NCBI GenBank assembly: GCA_963973915.1
Contig: CAXBBM010000009.1
Location: forward strand, 62,001 to 126,000
Reading direction: 5' to 3'
Source of the DNA: Polycyclovorans sp002706265
GTDB lineage: Bacteria; Pseudomonadota; Gammaproteobacteria; Nevskiales; Nevskiaceae
Length of the DNA: 64,000 nt
Positions 38,257 to 47,099 of this stretch are shown here, in pieces. The notes under the pieces are model-generated. The model had not been told where the DNA came from and did not search any database. It worked only from the letters and a program-made list of their open reading frames with translations. A program made the position numbers and the translations under genes. Numbering within the stretch: position 1 is the stretch's first letter; every line of letters begins with the position of its first letter.

Positions 38257-41094
38257 ATGGATTTCCTGCGAGTTCGCGGTGCCCGTACGCACAACCTGAA
38301 AAACGTCTCGCTGGACCTGCCGCGCGACAAGCTGGTGGTGATCACCGGGCTGTCTGGCTCGGGCAAATCCAGCCTCGCTTTCGACACGCTCTATGCCGAG
38401 GGCCAGCGCCGTTACGTGGAATCGCTGTCGTCGTACGCGCGACAGTTCCTCAGCATGATGCAGAAGCCCGACGTGGACAGCATCGAAGGCCTGTCGCCGG
38501 CCATTTCCATCGAGCAGAAGTCCACCAGCCACAACCCGCGGTCCACGGTGGGCACGGTCACCGAAATCTACGACTACCTGCGCCTGCTGTTCGCCCGCGT
38601 GGGCACGGCCAGGTGCCCTGACCACGACGTGATTCTGGAGGCCCAGTCGGTCGCGCAGATGGTGGACACGGTGATGGCGCGTGCCGAGGGCTCAGCCTGG
38701 CTGCTGCTGGCCCCCGTGGTGCGTGACCGCAAGGGCGAACATGCCGAATGGTTCGAGCAGGCGCGTGCGCAAGGCTTCGTGCGCGTGCGGGTCGACGGCT
38801 CGGTGTATGAACTGGACGACGTGCCGGTGCTGGACCGCAAGAAGAAGCACAACATCGACGTGGTGGTCGACCGCTTCAAGGTGCGCGATGACCTCAAGCA
38901 GCGCCTCACCGAGAGCTTTGAAACCGCCCTGCGCCTGTCGGACGGGCTGGCCAGCGTGATCCCGCACGATGGCCAGGGCGAGGCCATCACCTTCTCGGCG
39001 CGCATGAGCTGCCCGCACTGCGGCTACGCCTTGAACGAACTGGAGCCACGGCTGTTCTCGTTCAACGCCCCGGCCGGCGCCTGCCAGCGCTGCGACGGCC
39101 TCGGCCAGATGCAGGTGTTCGACGCCCAGCGCGTCGTTGCCCATCCCGAGCTGTCGTTGGCCGACGGCGCCATCCGCAGCTGGGACCGGCGCAACCCTTA
39201 TTACTGGCACTTCATCCAATCGCTGGCCAAGCACTACGGCATCGATGTGGAGCAACCCTTCAGTGCCCTCGGCGAGGCCCATCAAAAGGTCGTGCTGTAT
39301 GGCAGCGGCAGCGAAAAACTGCCGTTTGAATATCCGGACGAGCGCGGCAAGCTGCGCGTCTCCACGCACAAGTTCGAAGGCATCATTCCCAACCTCGAAC
39401 GCCGCTACAAAGAGACCGACTCCGACGCGGTGCGCGAGGAACTGTCGCGTTATCTCTCTGAACAGGCCTGCCCGGAATGCGATGGCCAGCGCCTGAACCG
39501 CGCCGCCCGCAACGTGTTCGTGGCCGAGCGCAACCTGCCGTCCCTGACCACCCTGTCGGTGCGCGATGCCGAAGCTTTTTTCACGCAACTGACCCTGCCC
39601 GGCCACAAGGGCGAGATTGCCGACAAGATCCTGAAAGAGATCCGCGAGCGCCTCGGCTTTCTCAACAATGTCGGGCTCGACTACCTCACCCTGGCGCGCA
39701 GCGCCGAAACCCTGTCGGGCGGCGAAGCGCAGCGCATTCGTCTGGCCAGCCAAATCGGCGCCGGCCTGGTCGGCGTCATGTATGTGCTCGATGAACCCAG
39801 CATCGGCCTGCATCAGCGCGACAATGCGCGGCTGCTCAAAACGCTGTTCCACCTGCGCGACCTCGGCAACACCGTGATCGTGGTCGAGCACGATGAAGAC
39901 GCCATTCGCCATGCCGATCATGTGGTCGACATCGGCCCCGGCGCGGGCGTCCACGGCGGCCAGATCATTGCCCAGGGCACGCCGGATGACGTGGCCAGCC
40001 ACCCCGATTCCATCACCGGCGCCTACTTGTCGGGCCGGCAGATGATCGAGGTGCCCAGCACGCGCGCCCGGTGGGACGCCGAAAAGCAGATTCGCATCCG
40101 CAACGCCCGCGGCAACAACCTCAAGAATGTCGATGCCGAGATTCCCATCGGCCTCATGACCTGCGTCACCGGCGTCTCCGGCTCGGGCAAATCCACGCTG
40201 ATCAACGACACGCTCTACGCCCAGGCGGCGCGTGACCTGAATGGCGCCGGCACCTTCGCCGCACCCTGCGATGGCATCGACGGGCTCAATCTGCTCGACA
40301 AGGTCATCGACATCGACCAGTCGCCCATCGGCCGCACCCCACGCTCCAACCCCGCCACCTACACCGGGCTGTTCGGCCCCATCCGCGACCTGTTCTCGGC
40401 GGTGCCCGAGAGCCGCGCCCGCGGCTACACGCCGGGCCGCTTCAGCTTCAACGTGCGTGGCGGACGCTGCGAAACCTGTCAGGGCGATGGCGTGATCAAG
40501 GTCGAGATGCACTTTCTGCCCGACATCTACGTCACCTGCGACACCTGCAAGGGCCGCCGCTACAACCGAGAAACGCTGGAGATTCACTACCGCGGCAAGA
40601 CCGTGGACCAGGTGCTGGGCATGACGGTGGAAGAAGCCACCGAGTTCTTCAAGGCCGTGCCCGCGCTGCACCGCAAGCTCACCACCCTCATGGACGTGGG
40701 GCTCAGCTACATCACCCTCGGCCAGAACGCGACCACGCTTTCCGGCGGCGAGGCGCAGCGCGTCAAGCTGGCCAAGGAACTCTCCAAACGCGACACCGGC
40801 CGCACCCTCTACATTCTTGATGAGCCCACCACCGGCCTGCACTTTCACGACGTGGCACAGCTCATCAAGGTGCTGGAGCGGCTGCGCGAGCACGGCAACA
40901 CGCTGGTGATCATCGAGCACAACCTCGACGTCATCAAACGCGCCGACTGGATCATCGACCTGGGTCCCGAGGGCGGCAGCGGCGGCGGCGAGATCGTCGC
41001 CAGCGGCACACCCGAACAGGTGGCCACGGTCAAGCGCTCGTTCACCGGGCAGTTTCTGGGCCCGCTGCTCAAGCGCCGCCGCAAAGCGGCCTGA
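38257..41094 (+). CDS. uvrA: UvrABC excision nuclease subunit A
   Basis: 945 residues from the ATG (the upstream TTG is also in frame). It has two ABC ATPase heads: GLSGSGKSSLAFDTLYAEGQ near residue 32, and GVSGSGKSTLINDTLY near 640. ABC signatures are LSGGEAQRIRLASQIG and LSGGEAQRVKLAKEL. Zinc fingers are near residue 250 (CPHCGY ... CQRCDG) and near 745 (CETCQGDG ... CDTCKGRR). UvrA scans DNA for lesions and loads UvrB. Gene and spacing to the divergent MFS gene are conventional. Confidence 0.98.
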   Translation: MDFLRVRGARTHNLKNVSLDLPRDKLVVITGLSGSGKSSLAFDTLYAEGQRRYVESLSSYARQFLSMMQKPDVDSIEGLSPAISIEQKSTSHNPRSTVGTVTEIYDYLRLLFARVGTARCPDHDVILEAQSVAQMVDTVMARAEGSAWLLLAPVVRDRKGEHAEWFEQARAQGFVRVRVDGSVYELDDVPVLDRKKKHNIDVVVDRFKVRDDLKQRLTESFETALRLSDGLASVIPHDGQGEAITFSARMSCPHCGYALNELEPRLFSFNAPAGACQRCDGLGQMQVFDAQRVVAHPELSLADGAIRSWDRRNPYYWHFIQSLAKHYGIDVEQPFSALGEAHQKVVLYGSGSEKLPFEYPDERGKLRVSTHKFEGIIPNLERRYKETDSDAVREELSRYLSEQACPECDGQRLNRAARNVFVAERNLPSLTTLSVRDAEAFFTQLTLPGHKGEIADKILKEIRERLGFLNNVGLDYLTLARSAETLSGGEAQRIRLASQIGAGLVGVMYVLDEPSIGLHQRDNARLLKTLFHLRDLGNTVIVVEHDEDAIRHADHVVDIGPGAGVHGGQIIAQGTPDDVASHPDSITGAYLSGRQMIEVPSTRARWDAEKQIRIRNARGNNLKNVDAEIPIGLMTCVTGVSGSGKSTLINDTLYAQAARDLNGAGTFAAPCDGIDGLNLLDKVIDIDQSPIGRTPRSNPATYTGLFGPIRDLFSAVPESRARGYTPGRFSFNVRGGRCETCQGDGVIKVEMHFLPDIYVTCDTCKGRRYNRETLEIHYRGKTVDQVLGMTVEEATEFFKAVPALHRKLTTLMDVGLSYITLGQNATTLSGGEAQRVKLAKELSKRDTGRTLYILDEPTTGLHFHDVAQLIKVLERLREHGNTLVIIEHNLDVIKRADWIIDLGPEGGSGGGEIVASGTPEQVATVKRSFTGQFLGPLLKRRRKAA

Positions 41095-41268
41095 TCGGCA
41101 TCTCGGGACTTGGCCGGGGCGCCAGCGACCCGGGTCTTTGCGCCGGTTTCATCGCCTCGGGGCCGGGCATACACTCCGCCCGGGGAGGCAGGGCCTTGCC
41201 TGCAACACGGCATTTCTTGAGACCGATTCCAACACCATCAGGCGCGTGCGGCGCCTTGGAGCGCAGAC

Positions 41269-43251
41269 ATGAACTACGTGGTCACCGGGGCGACGGGCTT
41301 CATCGGCAAATTTCTGATCGAGCAACTGCTGCAAGACGAGGGGGTCACGGTCCACGCGCTGGTGCGCGAGGGTTCAGAGACCAAGTTCGAGGCGCTGGAG
41401 AGCCGCTTTTCCAGCCTGCCCGGCACGCTCGTGCGGCTCCCGGGCGACGTGACCCAGGCAGACCTGGTCAGTGCCGCCCAGCTGAAGAAGCTGGTCGGCA
41501 AGGTGCAGCATGTCTTCCATCTGGCGGCCGTGTACGACATGGACATGAGTGACGACACCGCCAACCGCATCAACATCGAAGGCACGCGCAACGTGCTCGC
41601 CTTCGTCAAGGCGCTGGGCGGCGAGGTGCGACTGCATCACGTGTCCAGCATTGCGGTGGCCGGTGCCGGGTTCTCGGGCCGCTTCACCGAAAAGATGTTT
41701 GACGAGGGTCAAGAGGTTGACCATCCGTATTTCCGCAGCAAGTTCGAATCAGAGGCCATCGTCCGAAACGAGTGCGCGGTGCCCTATCGCATCTACCGGC
41801 CGGGCGTTGTGGTCGGGCACTCCGAAACCGGCGAGATGGACAAGATCGACGGCCCCTACTACTTCTTCAAGAGCGTGCAGAAAATCAGCTTCGGCCTGCC
41901 GAAGTGGATTCCGCTGATTGGCATCAAGGGCGGCCGCGTGCCCATCGTGCCGGTCGATTACGTCGCCAGGGCGCTCAAGGTCATCGGTCTGGCCAAAAGC
42001 GGGGACGGCCAGTGCTTTCATCTGGTGCAGGCCGATGCGCCCAGCGTCGGCGACCTGTTGCAGACCCTGCTCAAGGTGGCCCACGGCCCTGAGCTGGCCA
42101 CCAAGCTCGATCTTTCGCCGGGCCTGCTCAAGCTGGCCGATGCCGCCACCCGGCGCCTGCCGCGCAATCTCGAAAAAAGGCTGTCCGAGGCCCTGGGGGC
42201 GCCGCTGTCGACCCTCAGCTACCTCCGCAATGAAGCGGTGTTCGACGACCAGCAGACCCGCAAGGCGCTGCGGGGCAGCGGCGTGCGCTGCCCCGATTTC
42301 CGCGACTACGCCCCGGTGTTGTGGGCGTTCTGGGAACAGCACCTGGACCTCGACATCAGCCTGCCCAAAGGCGCGCTGAGGGCGCTGGCGGGCAAGGTCG
42401 TGGTGGTCACCGGCGCCTCCAGTGGCATCGGGCTCAACGTTGCCAAAAAGCTCGGGGCCGCGGGGGCACGGGTGGTGCTGGTGGCGCGCACCCGCGAGAA
42501 GCTGGAGCAGACCCAGTGCATCATCGAGAAGGCGGGCGGCGAGGCGCATGTGTACCCCTGCGACCTCAACGACATGAACGCCATCGACCGCTGCGCCCAG
42601 CAGATTCTCGATGACCTTGGGCATGTGGATGTGCTGGTCAACAACGCCGGGCGTTCCATTCGCCGCGCGGTGCTGGAGTCGACCACCCGGTTCCATGATT
42701 TCGAGCGGACCATGCAGCTGAACTATTTCGGCGCCATCCGCATGATTCTGGCGTTCTTGCCAAGCATGGTGCAGCGCAACAGCGGCCACGTCATCAACAT
42801 CAGCTCCATCGGCGTGCTCGCCAATGCGGCGCGCTTTTCGGCCTATGTGGCCTCCAAGGCGGCGCTGGACGCCTTTTCGCGGTCTCTCGCGGCCGAGGTC
42901 ATGCACCGCAATATCGAAATCACCGCCATTTACATGCCGCTGGTGCGCACGCCGATGATCGCGCCCACCAAAATCTACGACTACGCGCCCGCCTGGAGCC
43001 CGGACCACGCGGCCGACGTGGTGGTCAAGGCCATCGTCCATCGGCCGAAAAGTGTTGCCACCCCGCTGGGCACGGCGGCCGCCATCAGCTACGCGGTGTG
43101 GCCCAAGGTCAACGACTACATTCTCAACAAGGGCTTCAACCTGTTTCCGTCGTCCGCGTCGGCCAAGGGCAAGAAAAGCGGTGGCGAATCGGACAAGCCC
43201 TCGCTGCAGCAAGTGGTGTTCGCCAACCTGTTCAAGGGCGAATATTTCTGA
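41269..43251 (+). CDS. alcohol-forming fatty acyl-CoA/ACP reductase
   Basis: 660 residues, two fused Rossmann domains. Domain 1 (1-365) is an extended SDR with GATGFIGKF (7-15) and the catalytic YFRSK (154-158). Domain 2 (370-655) is a classical SDR with TGASSGIG and YVASKAALDAFSRS. The order, length and many peptides (ETGEMDKIDGPYYFFK, HVDVLVNNAGRSIRR, RFHDFERTMQLNYFG) match the Marinobacter enzyme that reduces acyl-CoA or acyl-ACP to fatty alcohol with NADPH in two steps. It feeds wax ester synthesis or alcohol degradation. No wax synthase is in the window. Confidence 0.9.
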   Translation: MNYVVTGATGFIGKFLIEQLLQDEGVTVHALVREGSETKFEALESRFSSLPGTLVRLPGDVTQADLVSAAQLKKLVGKVQHVFHLAAVYDMDMSDDTANRINIEGTRNVLAFVKALGGEVRLHHVSSIAVAGAGFSGRFTEKMFDEGQEVDHPYFRSKFESEAIVRNECAVPYRIYRPGVVVGHSETGEMDKIDGPYYFFKSVQKISFGLPKWIPLIGIKGGRVPIVPVDYVARALKVIGLAKSGDGQCFHLVQADAPSVGDLLQTLLKVAHGPELATKLDLSPGLLKLADAATRRLPRNLEKRLSEALGAPLSTLSYLRNEAVFDDQQTRKALRGSGVRCPDFRDYAPVLWAFWEQHLDLDISLPKGALRALAGKVVVVTGASSGIGLNVAKKLGAAGARVVLVARTREKLEQTQCIIEKAGGEAHVYPCDLNDMNAIDRCAQQILDDLGHVDVLVNNAGRSIRRAVLESTTRFHDFERTMQLNYFGAIRMILAFLPSMVQRNSGHVINISSIGVLANAARFSAYVASKAALDAFSRSLAAEVMHRNIEITAIYMPLVRTPMIAPTKIYDYAPAWSPDHAADVVVKAIVHRPKSVATPLGTAAAISYAVWPKVNDYILNKGFNLFPSSASAKGKKSGGESDKPSLQQVVFANLFKGEYF

Positions 43252-43322
43252 TTGCGCTCCGCCGCGCGTAAACCCCTGCGGCGCATCACGCCCGACGCCC
43301 GCAGCGGCGTCACAATGGGGTG

Positions 43323-44771
43323 ATGAGCGAACCCGTCCGCCCGATCATCGCCGCCACTGCGGCGACGCTGCTGCACCTGATGCTGCTGGCGTGGCTGCTG
43401 CCGGGCTTTGATCTCTGGCGCGCTTCGGACGGTGCGGCGGGCCGCGCCGTGTCCGTGTCGGGCGAGGCCGAGTTCGATCTGCCGTTCGTGCCTGTCACGC
43501 TGCCCTCGGGCGCTCTTGAACTGGTGTGGTCGCTGGGTTCGATTCAGCAGGCCGCGCCGCAGCCGGCGCCACGATTCCAGCGGCCTCGGGGCATGCGTCC
43601 GGGCCAACTGGCCCTGAGCCAGATGGGCGATGCCGAAGCCGAGGCCGGGCAGGCGGCCGTGCGCGTGGCAGTAGCCGACGCACGTGACCGACTCAACGCG
43701 CTGGCCGATGCGCCGGCCGAATTCGTCGCCGACATCCGCCTGGCCGGCGCGCAGTTGAAGCTGGCCCCGCTGGCGGGTGCGCTGGCGCTGCGCGAGGCCG
43801 AGGCGCTGTCGCACCAGACCCGTGGCCGCGACGCTCAACTGGCCAGCGCGCCGCAGCGCCCGAATGCCGGGCCTGCCGCACCCGCCCCCACCGGGACGCC
43901 CGCGCCACCGCCTGCTTCGGCCGCCAAGGTCGCCCCGAGCGCCCCGAGCGCCACCTCGACTCCGGATGTCGCGCCCAGCGCGCGCCCGCAACCGCAGCCC
44001 ACCGCCGCGGCACCGGCCTCATTGCGGCCGCCGGTTGCGCCATCGCCCACCGCGCCACGCCCAACCACGACAGCGGCCCCTGCCGAACCGAGCGCCCCCC
44101 CGGCGGCGACCACGACCCCGTCGCCCTCGCCCTCGCCGCAGCCGACCGTCCGGGCAACGCCGCCGCCCACGGCATTGCCGACCGTGCCGCCGACGCCGGT
44201 GACAAGCGACCTGGCGCCGCCCGATCCAACGCGGTTGATCCCCGAGACCGGCGCGCCGCCGCCGATCACGCCCCGCCCGAGCGCCGCGCCCAGCCGCACG
44301 CCGCTGCCGCGCATCGTTCCCGAGATTTATGCGCCGCCCACGCCGCCGCCCACGCCCACCCCACGGCCCCTGCCCGACCTGTCGCCGCCGCAGGGGCCGC
44401 GGCCGCCGTTGCCGCCACCGGACGTCGGCCGGGCACCGGGTGCCGGCAACACGCCGGATCAGGGGGGCGGTACTTTTACCCCCAACCGCAACGTGTTCTT
44501 CTCGCGCATGACGGCCCACCTGTTCGCCGCCAACCAGCGGGCGCTGGCAGCGGCCATACGCGCCGGCCCGCGCCTGACGCTGGACGTGCGTTTCTGGATC
44601 GACCGCGACGGGCGCGTGCTGGACGCGCGCGTGGCGCGCAGCAGTGGCATTGCCGCGCTCGACCGCCGCGCCGAGCAGGTGGTGCGCGATGCTTCGCCGC
44701 TGCCGCGCCTGGCGCCCGACATGCCGCACGACACGCTGGAATTGAGCTTTCCGGTGCAGGTGTATCGCTGA
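43323..44771 (+). CDS. TonB-like protein with very long Pro/Ala-rich linker
   Basis: 482 residues. One N-terminal TM segment (IIAATAATLLHLMLLAWLL) is followed by a 300-residue linker dominated by Ala, Pro, Thr and Ser. A C-terminal TonB-type domain (about 390-482) has LTLDVRFWIDRDGRVLDARV and the SSGIAALDRRAEQVVRDASPLP motif. It probably energises outer-membrane receptors such as the one at 1.3 kb. The linker is several times longer than that of typical TonB, enough to cross a wide periplasm. ExbBD genes are not nearby. Confidence 0.75.
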   Translation: MSEPVRPIIAATAATLLHLMLLAWLLPGFDLWRASDGAAGRAVSVSGEAEFDLPFVPVTLPSGALELVWSLGSIQQAAPQPAPRFQRPRGMRPGQLALSQMGDAEAEAGQAAVRVAVADARDRLNALADAPAEFVADIRLAGAQLKLAPLAGALALREAEALSHQTRGRDAQLASAPQRPNAGPAAPAPTGTPAPPPASAAKVAPSAPSATSTPDVAPSARPQPQPTAAAPASLRPPVAPSPTAPRPTTTAAPAEPSAPPAATTTPSPSPSPQPTVRATPPPTALPTVPPTPVTSDLAPPDPTRLIPETGAPPPITPRPSAAPSRTPLPRIVPEIYAPPTPPPTPTPRPLPDLSPPQGPRPPLPPPDVGRAPGAGNTPDQGGGTFTPNRNVFFSRMTAHLFAANQRALAAAIRAGPRLTLDVRFWIDRDGRVLDARVARSSGIAALDRRAEQVVRDASPLPRLAPDMPHDTLELSFPVQVYR

Positions 44772-44791
44772 AAACGGGCTGGATCCCGCGC

Positions 44792-44817
44792 AAAAAAATG
44801 GCCCCGATCGGGGCCAT
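44792..44817 (-). terminator. terminator after the DAHP synthase gene
   Basis: The 20-base perfect palindrome atggccccgatcggggccat (44798-44817) is followed on the minus strand by a run of T (complement of 44792-44798). It lies 22 bases after the stop of the leftward DAHP synthase gene and 27 after the convergent TonB gene. Confidence 0.85.
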
Positions 44818-44839
44818 GGTCATGACAGCGCGGCGTCGG

Positions 44840-45898
44840 TCACGCCTTGCGGCGGGCGGCCACGGCAGCTGCCAGTTGCTCCAGCACCGGCAGGGTGTCG
44901 GCCCAGCCCAGGCAGGCATCGGTGATGCTTTGGCCGTAGGTCAGCGGCGTGCCGGGCACGTTGTCCTGCCGGCCTTCCTTGAGGTGGGATTCGATCATCA
45001 CGCCCATGATGCGGCGGTCACCGCCCTCGATCTGGGTGGCCACATCATGCCCCACCACCACCTGCCGCTTGAACTGCTTGGCGCTGTTGGCGTGGCTGAA
45101 GTCGATCATCACCTGCGGCGGCAGGCCCGACTTTTCCAGAGCTTCGCAGGCGCTGTCGACACTGCCGGCATCGTAGTTCGGGCCTTTGCTGCCGCCACGC
45201 AGAATCACGTGGGCATGCGGGTTGCCGGCGGTCTCGAAGATCGCCAACTGGCCGGTAGTGTTCATCGACAGAAAGCGGTGCGACGACTGCGCCGACACGA
45301 CCGCATCGACCGCCACCTTGACGCTGCCATCGGTGCCGTTCTTGAAGCCCACCGGGCACGACAGGCCCGAGGCCATTTCGCGGTGCAGCTGGCTTTCGGT
45401 GGTGCGCGCGCCAATGGCGCCCCAGCTCACCAGGTCGGCGACGAACTGCGGCGTGAGGATGTCGAGGTACTCCACGCCGGCCGGCATGCCGCTTTCGTTG
45501 AGTTCGAGCAGCAGCTTGCGCGCGGTGCGCAGGCCCTTGTCGATCTCGAAGCTGTCGTCGAGGTTGGGATCGTTGATCAAGCCTTTCCAGCCCACGGTGG
45601 TGCGCGGCTTTTCGAAGTACACGCGCATCACGATCAACAGATCATCGGCCAGGCGCTGCCGGGCTTCGGCCAGCAGGGCGGCGTATTCCAAGGCGGCCTT
45701 CGTGTCGTGGATCGAGCACGGCCCCACGACCACCAGCAGGCGGTCATCACGGCCCGCCAGGATGTCCTGGATGGCGGCCCGCGCCGTAATCGTGGTGGCC
45801 GTGGCGGCGGGCGAAAGGGGGAGTTCCTGCTGAACCTGATCGGGGGTGGAAACCGGGTGCACAGAAGCGATCCGCGTATTTTGGGTGGCGAGCGTCAT
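44840..45898 (-). CDS. aroG: 3-deoxy-7-phosphoheptulonate (DAHP) synthase, class I
   Basis: 352 residues from MTLATQNTRIAS; the longer open frame to the right is a GC-rich artefact over the DUF3187 gene. It catalyses the first step of the shikimate pathway: phosphoenolpyruvate + erythrose 4-phosphate. Conserved stretches are VVVGPCSIHD, VMRVYFEKPRTTVGWKGLINDP, FKNGTDGS, HVILRGGSKGPNYD and MIDFSHANSAKQ. Of AroF/G/H, the sequence alone does not fix the isoenzyme type, so the symbol is approximate. Confidence 0.93.
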   Translation of the reverse strand: MTLATQNTRIASVHPVSTPDQVQQELPLSPAATATTITARAAIQDILAGRDDRLLVVVGPCSIHDTKAALEYAALLAEARQRLADDLLIVMRVYFEKPRTTVGWKGLINDPNLDDSFEIDKGLRTARKLLLELNESGMPAGVEYLDILTPQFVADLVSWGAIGARTTESQLHREMASGLSCPVGFKNGTDGSVKVAVDAVVSAQSSHRFLSMNTTGQLAIFETAGNPHAHVILRGGSKGPNYDAGSVDSACEALEKSGLPPQVMIDFSHANSAKQFKRQVVVGHDVATQIEGGDRRIMGVMIESHLKEGRQDNVPGTPLTYGQSITDACLGWADTLPVLEQLAAAVAARRKA

Positions 45899-46054
45899 GG
45901 AAAACCTGCTTTGGATTGGCGACGGGCAACGGACATTTTCACCGTCCGCGCCCCTGAAGCGCGCGCGGATGCTACCACCGACGCAGCTTTTTGCGTGATT
46001 CAGCGCCGCGCAGGCTGCTAGTCTGCGCCCACCCAACCACGCCGCCGAGCCCCG

Positions 46055-47017
46055 ATGAACACCTTCCACCGGTGGGCCATTGCCCTGCTGATCACACCTA
46101 TTGCCAGCGTGCAGGCTCAGGGCCTGATGACCCGCAACGAAGCCTCCCTGAGCCGTTTCGCGCCGCTGCCGGTGGTGGGTGAAGGCGCGCTGCCCAAGGC
46201 CGGGCAGTCGCACTGGGGCCTGACGCTGGACCTGACCAACGAGTTCTACGTCGAAGTCCTTGCCGACGAGACCGCGCAATTGGACGGCGAAACCCTGGCC
46301 ACCACCCTGCGCTGGCGCCACGGGCTCAGCGAACGCTGGGCCGTGGGCATCGACCTGCCACTGGTCGACAGCGGCCGCGGCTTTCTCGACCGCTGGATCG
46401 AAGACTGGCACGAATGGTTCGGCCTGCCCAACGCCGGCCGCGAGCAGTTTCCCCAGGACCAGTACCGCTTTGCCCTCACCCAGAACGGCGCGACCGTTTT
46501 CGAGCGCGACCGGGGCACGACCGACCTTGGTGACGTCAATCTGCGCGGCAGCTACGCCCTCAACCCGCAGCGCCGCATGCACGCACAACTGTCGCTGCCC
46601 ACCGGCCGCGCCACCGCACTCACCGGCGGCACCTGGGGTTTTGCCGGTTGGCTGGAAGAAGACCGTCGCTTCGGCAGCGCCGGGCGCTGGGGCGGCTTCT
46701 ACAGCCTTGGTGCCACCGTTCAGCAACGCCGAGGACCGCTGGCCGACCTGCAGGCGCCCTACAGCGCCTTTGCCAGCGCTGGCCTCGACTGGAATCTGTG
46801 GCGCAGCCTGAGTGTGCTGGGCCAGATTTACGGCCACACCGCGCTGTATCGCGACGTGGCCTCCGAGATTGGCGACCCCGGTCTGCAACTGGCCCTGGGC
46901 GCGCGCTGGGCGCTGTCACCGCAATGGAGTGCCGATCTGGCGTTCCAGGAAGACCTGATCGTCAACGCCAGCCCGGACTTCTCACTGCATCTGGGCATTC
47001 GCTTCCGGCCCCGGTGA
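46055..47017 (+). CDS. DUF3187 family outer-membrane/secreted protein
   Basis: 320 residues with a signal peptide cut near SVQA-QG. Alternating hydrophobic strands and aromatic residues suggest a beta-barrel, and DUF3187 features (LPVVGEG, LTLDLTNEFY, RHGLSERWAVGIDLPLVDSGRGFLD) are recognisable. The function is unknown. It lies divergent from the DAHP synthase and upstream of uvrD, with no operon overlap. Confidence 0.8.
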   Translation: MNTFHRWAIALLITPIASVQAQGLMTRNEASLSRFAPLPVVGEGALPKAGQSHWGLTLDLTNEFYVEVLADETAQLDGETLATTLRWRHGLSERWAVGIDLPLVDSGRGFLDRWIEDWHEWFGLPNAGREQFPQDQYRFALTQNGATVFERDRGTTDLGDVNLRGSYALNPQRRMHAQLSLPTGRATALTGGTWGFAGWLEEDRRFGSAGRWGGFYSLGATVQQRRGPLADLQAPYSAFASAGLDWNLWRSLSVLGQIYGHTALYRDVASEIGDPGLQLALGARWALSPQWSADLAFQEDLIVNASPDFSLHLGIRFRPR

Positions 47018-47099
47018 TCACCACCGCGCCCACGCCACGGCACCCCGCACGGCCGTGCATGGCGGCCGGCGCGCGCGCCGCGCGGGGTAAACTCCGGCC

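Noticed and set aside
38692..40920. Long minus-strand open frame opposite uvrA (742 codons)
   Set aside because: Antisense shadow of a high-GC gene; the sequence is Ala/Gly/Val/His-rich without a family, and uvrA on the plus strand is certain.
41749..43212. Long minus-strand open frame opposite the fatty acyl-CoA reductase
   Set aside because: Same reason: composition-driven antisense frame, no start signal, no domain.
45899..46888. N-terminal extension of the DAHP synthase frame
   Set aside because: The extension overlaps the DUF3187 gene on the other strand and has no homology; the family start is at 45898.
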